From Deltaproteobacteria bacterium (GTDB taxonomy: Bacteria > Desulfobacterota > Desulfobacteria > Desulfobacterales > Desulfatirhabdiaceae), in contig JAPLJE010000279.1 in the NCBI GenBank assembly GCA_026388755.1, positions 1 to 10,995 on the forward strand: a stretch of 10,995 nucleotides of DNA. The letters are read 5' to 3'. The notes beneath the pieces are model-generated. The model was not told the origin of the DNA and did not search any database. It worked only from the letters and a program-made list of their open reading frames with translations. A program made the position numbers and the translations under genes. Positions 5,634 through 10,995 of this stretch are shown one piece after another (position 1 is the stretch's first letter; each line of letters starts with the position of its first letter).

Positions 5634-5926
5634 CGACTCCCGATTCCCCAAAAAAACGGAAATCAAATCTACTGGGAATCTGGATTGTTCTTCTGGTTCT
5701 GTTTATCACCGAATTTCTCTTTTATGCCTGGTGCCGGGTGCAATGCACCCGTTTGGGATATGAAATGACAAAGGATGTTGAAGCCAATCGAAAACAGATG
5801 GTTCTGCAAAACAGTTTGGTGCTCGAGCTTGCGCGACTGAAATCTCCTGAGCGAATTTCTGCGTTTGCCCGGCAGCAACTGAAACTGGAACCTCCGTCAC
5901 ACGAACAGATGGTGGTGCTGCCATGA
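5630..5926 (+). CDS. ftsL: Cell division protein FtsL
   Basis: This 98-residue bitopic membrane protein has a basic cytoplasmic N-terminus (PKKRK), one membrane segment at about residues 14-34, and a short periplasmic part (about 45-95) with spaced hydrophobic residues that suits a coiled coil and ends in ARQQLKLEPPSHEQMVVLP. FtsL joins FtsB and FtsQ and activates septal peptidoglycan synthesis by FtsW-FtsI. FtsL is poorly conserved, so the call rests on size, topology and its position between rsmH and ftsI. AGAGG lies 7 nt before the ATG. The stop overlaps the ftsI start as ATGA. Upstream, the frame reaches the rsmH stop without another start codon. Confidence 0.85.
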   Translation: MTTPDSPKKRKSNLLGIWIVLLVLFITEFLFYAWCRVQCTRLGYEMTKDVEANRKQMVLQNSLVLELARLKSPERISAFARQQLKLEPPSHEQMVVLP

Positions 5927-6231
5927 AAACAGATGAAAGCAAAATGCTGAGGTTTCGAATCCGGATTTTGGGATCCATTATGTATGCCCTGTTCTTTCTG
6001 ATGGCCGGAAAGGCCACGTGTTATCAGGTTTTTCAAAGCGAATGGCTGGCAGATAAAGCGATGGATCAGTATGAAAAAGTGGATGTGTTTTCCGGAAGAC
6101 GGGGAGATATCTTTGATGCCAGCAATCGAAAGATGGCGGTAAGCATTGATGTGGTTTCCGTGGGGGCGCATCCGAAAAAAATCAGAGATGTCGGATGTTT
6201 TACATATAAATCGGAGGGAGTTGATCAATAA
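5923..6231 (+). CDS. ftsI: FtsI (penicillin-binding protein 3) N-terminal fragment, frame broken
   Basis: This frame gives 102 residues: a basic N-terminus, one membrane segment at about 12-32, then RRGDIFDASNRKMAVSIDVVSVGAHPKKIRD, which matches the start of the periplasmic pedestal domain of class B penicillin-binding proteins (RGxIxDRNGxxLA). After IRD (about 6189) the frame leaves homology and stops at 6229-6231. The rest of the protein continues in the +1 frame. It begins in an ATGA overlap with ftsL. It is best read with the next feature as one ftsI gene whose frame is disrupted by a small deletion, a one-base error at the seven-A run (6175-6181), or a real mutation. Alone it could not catalyse anything. 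FtsI is usually essential, so an error in the sequence is quite likely. Confidence 0.85.
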   Translation: MKTDESKMLRFRIRILGSIMYALFFLMAGKATCYQVFQSEWLADKAMDQYEKVDVFSGRRGDIFDASNRKMAVSIDVVSVGAHPKKIRDVGCFTYKSEGVDQ

Positions 6232-7633
6232 CCTCTATTCAACCAAACCGTTTGTATGGATAAAACGGCAGATCACGCCCAAAGAATCCAAACTGCTGGC
6301 GGATTTAAATATTCCGGGCATTGTTTTGAAACCGGAATACAGCCGGTTTTATCCGAACAAATTCCTTGGCGCCCAGGTGGTTGGGTTTTGCGGTATGGAC
6401 GGAAGAGGCATCGAAGGGGTTGAATATTTTTACAATGCCGAGCTTCAAGGAACCGAGGATCGGGTTAAGGTTCTCAAAGACGCTCTGGGCCGAAGATTTG
6501 AATCTGAAAAAAACACGGTCTCGGATTCCAATGGGCACAACCTTGTTCTGACCATTGACGGTGCTGTTCAATACATTACCGAAAAGGCGCTGGAAGAAGC
6601 CGTGGTGGGGTTTTCTGGAAAGTCCGGCATGGCAATTGTCATGAATCCCAGAACCGGCGGTATTTTGGCTCTTGCCCATTATCCATCCTACAATCCGAAT
6701 ACTTTCCGGGAATATCCCAAGCGTGAACTGAGAAGCCGTGCACTGACCGATCCTTTTGAACCTGGGTCCACCATGAAAATTTTCAGTGTTGCTGCTGCAA
6801 TCGAGTCTGGAATCTGCAAGCCGACCACCATATTTAACTGCGAAAACGGGGCGTTCCATGTTGGAACCAATGTGGTTCATGATACGCATTCTTATGGAAT
6901 GCTGACAGTACAGGAAATCATCAAGTATTCCAGCAATATTGGGGCTATTAAAGTCGGACAGGCGGTGGGGGCGGAAATCCTTTATAAAAATCTACGAAAT
7001 TTTGGGTTTGGAGAAAAAACAGGTATCGACTGTGCTGGCGAAACCGCAGGCGTTCTGGCGCCCTATGCCAAGTGGCGGAAAATCGATGCCGGTACCATTG
7101 CGTTTGGCCAGGGGATATCGGTTTCAGCGATTCAGTTGATCATGGCCACATCCGCCATAGCCAATGGCGGAATCCTGATGAAACCCCACCTGGTGCAGGC
7201 TGTCACCGATGCCAATGGTCAGGTTATCAAAAAAATTGAACCGACTCCGGTGCGTCGGGCGATTTCTTCAGAAACTGCACGAACCGTTCGGCAAATGATG
7301 AAGGAAGTGATCACTACCGGAGGAACCGGTGTAAATGCGGCGCTGGAAGGCTATACGGTTTGCGGGAAGACCGGAACGGCCCAGAAAATCGAAAATGGGA
7401 TGTATGCCAGGGGAAAATATGTTTCCTCGTTTATCGGCTTTGTTCCTGCGGATCACCCGGAAGCTGTTATTTTGGTTATTGTGGATGAGCCGCAAAAAAG
7501 GTATTATGGCGGAACCGTGGCAGCTCCGGCGTTTAAGCGAATTGCGCTGGAAACGCTGGGGTATTTTAATATTTCCCCACAAACCATCCCAAACCGTTTA
7601 ACGGTTTCGCTGGAAAAAGAAGGCAAAGGTTGA
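6188..7633 (+). CDS. ftsI: FtsI / penicillin-binding protein transpeptidase, main part (septal D,D-transpeptidase)
   Basis: This frame is open from 6146 (TTG), with an ATG at 6188; homology to FtsI begins at about 6191 (SDVLHINRRELINNL, then FVWIKRQITP). It carries the rest of the pedestal domain and the full transpeptidase domain: active-site STMK (Ser codon at 6767), SSN (6929-6937) and KTGT (7367-7378). These are the three penicillin-binding motifs. The enzyme cross-links septal peptidoglycan with FtsW, FtsL, FtsB and FtsQ. No PASTA domain follows; the end is near LETLGYFNISPQ. This part lacks the membrane anchor, which lies in the fragment before it. No ribosome binding site supports a true start here, so it is probably the rest of one gene. 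The stop overlaps the murE start as TTGA. Confidence 0.93.
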   Translation: MSDVLHINRRELINNLYSTKPFVWIKRQITPKESKLLADLNIPGIVLKPEYSRFYPNKFLGAQVVGFCGMDGRGIEGVEYFYNAELQGTEDRVKVLKDALGRRFESEKNTVSDSNGHNLVLTIDGAVQYITEKALEEAVVGFSGKSGMAIVMNPRTGGILALAHYPSYNPNTFREYPKRELRSRALTDPFEPGSTMKIFSVAAAIESGICKPTTIFNCENGAFHVGTNVVHDTHSYGMLTVQEIIKYSSNIGAIKVGQAVGAEILYKNLRNFGFGEKTGIDCAGETAGVLAPYAKWRKIDAGTIAFGQGISVSAIQLIMATSAIANGGILMKPHLVQAVTDANGQVIKKIEPTPVRRAISSETARTVRQMMKEVITTGGTGVNAALEGYTVCGKTGTAQKIENGMYARGKYVSSFIGFVPADHPEAVILVIVDEPQKRYYGGTVAAPAFKRIALETLGYFNISPQTIPNRLTVSLEKEGKG

Positions 7634-9225
7634 AACTTTCAAAATTACTGGAATCCATTACCCCGCAGCAAGTGCGGGGGATATCTTTATCTTCCGATCA
7701 TGAGTCCATTTCCGTTCCCTGTACGTTGCCGATTCATTTAAATCCTGATCCTGAAATCAGTTCGCTTCATTTCAATTCCCGCGAAGTGCAGCCCGGGGGG
7801 CTGTTTGTTGCAATTCCCGGGCTCAAATTAGATGGTCATGAATATATTGATTCCGCGATATCTCAAGGCGCAATGGCAGTCATCAGTCAGAAACAACTTG
7901 TCAAAACTGTCTGGAATATTGAAGTTGAAAACAGCCGAAAAGCCCTCGCGATTCTGTCCAGTCAGTTTTATGGCAATCCTTCCGAAAAGCTGAAAATTAT
8001 TGGTATTACCGGCACGAACGGCAAAACCACAACCGCGTTTTTAATTGAGGAAATCCTGGTGCAGGCCGGTCTTTCGGTTGGGGTGATCGGCACATTGAAT
8101 TGCCGGTATGGTGGAAAAGTCTTTGATCTTTCCATGACCACTCCGGAATCCCTGGATCTCCACCGTATCCTGGCGGATATGTTGGCGGGCGGGGTTTCTC
8201 ATGTGGTGATGGAAGTCTCTTCTCATGCGATTTTTCTGAATCGGATTGACGCGTGCTGGATGGATGTTGCGGTCTTTACGAATTTGACACAGGATCATCT
8301 GGATTTCCATGGCAACATGGAAGATTATTGGCAATGCAAGAAGAAGCTTTTCACCGAACATCTGGCCAAAGGTCCCAAAAAAAACAAGGCCATTGCCGTT
8401 ATTAACTGTAATGATCCCCAAGGAAAACGCTTGTTCAAAGAATTGCCTTCGGCCCTGAGTGTCGGCTTTGACGACCGCTGCCACTTGTGGCCCGAAATTA
8501 TCCGGAAGGATCAGACTGGAATGGAAGGCGTTATTTCGACTCCTGCGGGCATGTTTAAATTTGAAACACCGCTGATCGGTCTATATAACATTGAAAATAT
8601 ACTTTGTGCTGCTGGTGCCTGCCTGGCTCTGGGCCTGCCCCTGAACACCATTCGATCCGGAATTGAATCTGTTGAATTTGTTCCCGGAAGGCTTCAATCC
8701 ATTCCAAATAGTGTGGATCGGTTTGTTTATGTGGATTTTGCGCACACTCCGGACGCATTGGAAAATGTGCTTCAAACCTTGCAAACCCTAACAACGGATA
8801 GAATTATATGTGTGTTTGGCTGCGGTGGGGACAGGGACAGGGAAAAAAGGCCTATCATGGGTCAGATTGCTGCGAGTCTGGCAAATATCTGCATCATCAC
8901 CTCGGATAATCCACGGTTCGAAGATCCGATGACCATAATTGAGGATATTCTGGCAGGTGTTCTAAAGCAGGGCCTGCCGCCCTATAATCTCAGTGATGAC
9001 ATCAAAACGTCGTCGGCCAGGGGCTATGTCGTGGAGCCGGACCGTTCCCAGGCCATTGAAATGGCCATTCGCATATCCCAGCACTGGGACATGATTCTGA
9101 TTGCCGGAAAAGGGCATGAAACCTATCAGATCATTGGAAATCAGACAGTTCCCTTTGACGATCGGCTTATTGCCAGAAACGCCTTGGAGTTGTTAGAAAA
9201 ACCGAGGCTTCAGGAATATCATTGA
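7630..9225 (+). CDS. murE: UDP-N-acetylmuramoyl-L-alanyl-D-glutamate--2,6-diaminopimelate ligase
   Basis: This 531-residue Mur ligase adds meso-diaminopimelate to UDP-MurNAc-L-Ala-D-Glu in the cytoplasm, using ATP. The TTG start at 7630 overlaps the ftsI stop, has AGAAGG 6 nt upstream, and gives the family start MKLSKLLESI. Domains in order: UDP-MurNAc-binding N-terminal domain (about 1-115, with SSLHFNSREVQPGGLFVAIPG), central ATPase with GTNGKTTT (128-135), MTTPESLDLHRIL, YWQCKKKLF with the lysine that is carbamylated in the family, and the C-terminal domain with DNPR (426-429). DNPR is the known marker for diaminopimelate rather than lysine. An extra stretch of roughly 15-20 residues follows the N-terminus compared with short homologues. 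A rare start codon inside an overlap suggests coupling to ftsI translation. Confidence 0.97.
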   Translation: MKLSKLLESITPQQVRGISLSSDHESISVPCTLPIHLNPDPEISSLHFNSREVQPGGLFVAIPGLKLDGHEYIDSAISQGAMAVISQKQLVKTVWNIEVENSRKALAILSSQFYGNPSEKLKIIGITGTNGKTTTAFLIEEILVQAGLSVGVIGTLNCRYGGKVFDLSMTTPESLDLHRILADMLAGGVSHVVMEVSSHAIFLNRIDACWMDVAVFTNLTQDHLDFHGNMEDYWQCKKKLFTEHLAKGPKKNKAIAVINCNDPQGKRLFKELPSALSVGFDDRCHLWPEIIRKDQTGMEGVISTPAGMFKFETPLIGLYNIENILCAAGACLALGLPLNTIRSGIESVEFVPGRLQSIPNSVDRFVYVDFAHTPDALENVLQTLQTLTTDRIICVFGCGGDRDREKRPIMGQIAASLANICIITSDNPRFEDPMTIIEDILAGVLKQGLPPYNLSDDIKTSSARGYVVEPDRSQAIEMAIRISQHWDMILIAGKGHETYQIIGNQTVPFDDRLIARNALELLEKPRLQEYH

Positions 9226-9273
9226 AAAAGAAGCTGATCTGAAGTTCAAGTAGGTCAGGAATCATCGTCATTT

Positions 9274-9301
9274 TTTTCGATCGCGGGTTGCTGATCGAAA
9301 A
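9274..9301. repeat. Perfect 9-bp inverted repeat in the murE-murF gap
   Basis: TTTTCGATC (9274-9282) and GATCGAAAA (9293-9301) are exact reverse complements around a 10-nt loop. It lies in the 143-bp gap between murE and murF, by far the longest gap in this cluster. No T tract follows the stem on either strand, so it is not a standard terminator. It may form an mRNA hairpin that affects processing or murF translation, or be a binding site. Confidence 0.4.
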
Positions 9302-9368
9302 TTCGAGAAGTTGTGAACGGGTGTTTTTCAACACTCCCGAATGCCATGGCTGGCGCAGGATATTTTTC

Positions 9369-10808
9369 ATGCAGTGGACAACAGACGACATTCTGGTGGC
9401 AACCGCCGGGGAATGGATATGCGGGAACCGAAATGTCCAATTTTCAGGAATAGCCATTGATTCGAGAAGCATATCATTATCCGAATTTTTTGTTGCCATT
9501 CGCGGGGAATTTCATGATGGTCATCGATTTTGTGCCGATGTGGTTCAAAGCGGTGTAAAGGGAATTCTCATTGATATCCATTCGATCGGGTCCCTGCCAA
9601 TTGCTGAATGGCGGCAAAAAGGAATCACCTGTATCGGGGTTAAGAATACCACCAGCGCTCTCGGAGATCTGGCGGCCTATCACAGGCGTCGCTTTTCCGT
9701 ATCGGTTGTGGCGATTACCGGGTCAAACGGGAAAACGACCACCCGCAGCATGACTTCGGATATTCTATGCCGCCGTTTCAAAGTCCTTTCAACAGCCGGG
9801 AATTTTAACAACCATATCGGTCTTCCCTTGACCCTTCTGAACCTGGAAAGAGAACATGAATGGGCTGTGCTGGAACTGGGAATGAATCATTCCGGAGAGA
9901 TTGACCGCCTGTCCGAGATCTGTCAACCGAATATCGGCGTCATTACCACAATCGGTACGGCTCATCTGGAAAATTTTATCTCAACTGATGGAATCCTCCA
10001 GGCTAAGGCCGAGATTTTTACACATTTACACACTGAAGGTCAGGCGCTTTTGAACATGGATGATCCCAAACTACTGGAACTTTCCCGGCGACTTTCTGTT
10101 CCGGTGATTTTTTTTGGGTTAAATCCGGGTGCCAGGGTCAGGGCCCGACAGGTAGAAACCCGCTCTTCCGGGACATCCTTTTACCTGGATCTGCCTGAAG
10201 AAACGGTTGAAGTCAGACTTCCAGCAGCCGGAGATTTCATGGCTACCAACGCGCTTGCGGCTGCCACAGTCGGTTTTGCCCTGGGATTGTCCGGTGATGA
10301 AATCAAGGCCGCTCTGGAAAAATTCAAGCCAGTCAAGGGGCGAATGAACGTGATTGAAACAGCAAGACGAATACATCTTGTGGATGATACTTACAACGCC
10401 AATCCGGTTTCAATGGCGGCTGCCATTCAGACGCTTCAAAAAATAAAGGATGGCCACCGGGGTATTCTAGTTATTGGGGACATGCTGGAACTCGGAAAAG
10501 AATCGCCTGAGTTGCACAGAAAAGTCGGAGAAATTGCTGCAACCGCGGGTATGGCAGCCTTGTATGCAACGGGCAGATTTGCAAGTGCTGTTGCCCAGGG
10601 TGCTGCAGACCAGGGAATGGACTCCAGGCAAATTTTTATCGGCGACCATCAAGCCATCTGCGGGCACCTCAAAGACAGCCTCAGAAAAGGAGACTGGGTT
10701 CTGATCAAGGGATCCCGGGCAATGGGTATGGAAAATATCGTTCACGATATCACAAGGTGGGCAGAATGCCTTGACAGCCCGGACATATCCACTAAAAGTT
10801 CATCCTAA
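9369..10808 (+). CDS. murF: UDP-N-acetylmuramoyl-tripeptide--D-alanyl-D-alanine ligase
   Basis: This 479-residue Mur ligase adds D-Ala-D-Ala to the UDP-MurNAc-tripeptide, completing the cytoplasmic pentapeptide precursor. I chose the ATG at 9369 because MQWTTDDILVATAGEWICG matches the family N-terminus and AGGA lies 8 nt upstream. The frame extends to a TTG at 9288, but those extra residues do not look like MurF. Motifs: FSGIAIDSRSISLSEFFVAIRGEFHDGH (UDP-sugar domain), GSNGKTTT (118-125, ATP loop), LELGMNHSGEI, DDTYNANPVS (339-348, a MurF hallmark) and GDMLELG. The gene follows murE after 143 bp and precedes mraY by 20 bp. Length is normal and no key motif is missing. Confidence 0.96.
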   Translation: MQWTTDDILVATAGEWICGNRNVQFSGIAIDSRSISLSEFFVAIRGEFHDGHRFCADVVQSGVKGILIDIHSIGSLPIAEWRQKGITCIGVKNTTSALGDLAAYHRRRFSVSVVAITGSNGKTTTRSMTSDILCRRFKVLSTAGNFNNHIGLPLTLLNLEREHEWAVLELGMNHSGEIDRLSEICQPNIGVITTIGTAHLENFISTDGILQAKAEIFTHLHTEGQALLNMDDPKLLELSRRLSVPVIFFGLNPGARVRARQVETRSSGTSFYLDLPEETVEVRLPAAGDFMATNALAAATVGFALGLSGDEIKAALEKFKPVKGRMNVIETARRIHLVDDTYNANPVSMAAAIQTLQKIKDGHRGILVIGDMLELGKESPELHRKVGEIAATAGMAALYATGRFASAVAQGAADQGMDSRQIFIGDHQAICGHLKDSLRKGDWVLIKGSRAMGMENIVHDITRWAECLDSPDISTKSSS

Positions 10809-10828
10809 TCCCGTAAAGACACAACCCT

Positions 10829-10995
10829 ATGCTGTATCTACTTCTTTATCCACTTCATACGTCATTTTCGGTTCTTAATGTATTTCGTTATATTACTTTC
10901 CGAACGATCTATGCCAGCCTGACGGCTTTTCTAATCTGCTTTGTCCTGGGACCCTGGGCCATCAAAAAACTGAGCTATCTTCAGATCGGCCAGTA
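10829..10995 (+). CDS. mraY: Phospho-N-acetylmuramoyl-pentapeptide-transferase, N-terminal part (cut by window edge)
   Basis: The last 167 bases encode 55 residues starting [25 protein letters not shown], then a membrane segment ([20 protein letters not shown]) and [10 protein letters not shown]. This is the characteristic start of proteobacterial MraY. The enzyme is a polytopic inner-membrane protein that moves phospho-MurNAc-pentapeptide from UDP to undecaprenyl phosphate, giving lipid I. It uses the product of MurF, encoded just upstream (20-bp gap). No clear Shine-Dalgarno is seen in that gap. The remainder of the gene is outside the window. Confidence 0.95.
   Translation, partial: MLYLLLYPLHTSFSVLNVFRYITFRTIYASLTAFLICFVLGPWAIKKLSYLQIGQ

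Noticed and set aside
6165..6200. Programmed -1 ribosomal frameshift at the A run in ftsI
   Set aside because: The downstream part needs a +1 (or -2) change, not -1, and the phase of the A run does not give the usual X XXY YYZ heptamer; no family precedent is known to me.
5722..6228. A 168-residue minus-strand frame across ftsL and the ftsI fragment
   Set aside because: It is antisense to ftsL and the start of ftsI; the peptide is low in recognisable structure and the plus-strand products are clearly the real ones.
6305..6889. A 194-residue minus-strand frame inside ftsI
   Set aside because: It is a shadow of the conserved transpeptidase coding sequence.
9288..9368. Longer murF starting at TTG 9288
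   Set aside because: The extra 27 residues do not resemble MurF, the TTG lies inside the loop of the inverted repeat, and the ATG at 9369 has a better ribosome binding site and family N-terminus.
10843..10853. DnaA-box-like TTATCCACT
   Set aside because: It is a single near match inside the conserved mraY coding sequence, with no cluster of further boxes or A/T-rich unwinding element.
1..10995. CRISPR array, insertion sequence, toxin-antitoxin or phage-defence genes
   Set aside because: I found no regularly spaced identical repeats, transposase, integrase, attachment-site structure or defence-family motifs; the genes here are housekeeping and metabolic.

Overview
The window reads as a chromosomal segment of a Gram-negative bacterium, most likely a deltaproteobacterium of the Desulfobacterales type (Desulfobacterota). 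The reasons are a dcw cluster that runs mraZ-rsmH-ftsL-ftsI-murE-murF-mraY without interruption, a meso-diaminopimelate-type MurE, a MraY N-terminus of the proteobacterial form, and a neighbouring fatty-acid/acyl-CoA oxidation block. The taxon is an inference from remembered family features, not from a search.

Left part (1-3607, all on the minus strand, so transcribed leftwards): an acyl-CoA dehydrogenase (2465-3607), a second, divergent acyl-CoA dehydrogenase (1147-2265), a TetR-type regulator (335-991) and the start of a PHP-domain phosphoesterase (1-344, cut by the window edge). The last two overlap by 10 bp. The block looks like an acyl-CoA oxidation operon with its own regulator. Neither dehydrogenase has the usual C-terminal catalytic glutamate.

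Middle (3608-4190): a 583-bp AT-rich divergent intergenic region. It holds a leftward promoter candidate lying between two 43-bp imperfect direct repeats, a perfect 10+10 bp A/T inverted repeat, a palindromic leader segment for the leftward operon, and the mraZ promoter with two TGGAG elements at 10-bp spacing that resemble a MraZ box.

Right part (4191-10995, plus strand): the division and cell-wall cluster. MraZ (regulator) and RsmH (16S rRNA methyltransferase) are followed by FtsL and FtsI (septal divisome), then MurE and MurF (cytoplasmic assembly of UDP-MurNAc-pentapeptide), then the first 55 codons of MraY (lipid I synthesis). Junctions are tight (2 bp between mraZ and rsmH, ATGA at ftsL/ftsI, TTGA at ftsI/murE), apart from 51 bp between rsmH and ftsL and 143 bp between murE and murF.

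The most notable anomaly is a frame break in ftsI near 6175-6195. The N-terminal anchor and the transpeptidase domain lie in different frames, and about eight residues appear to be missing at the junction. I see no mobile element, tRNA, rRNA, CRISPR array or clear intrinsic terminator, and no convincing new multi-gene system. The findings are mainly regulatory and gene-integrity observations.
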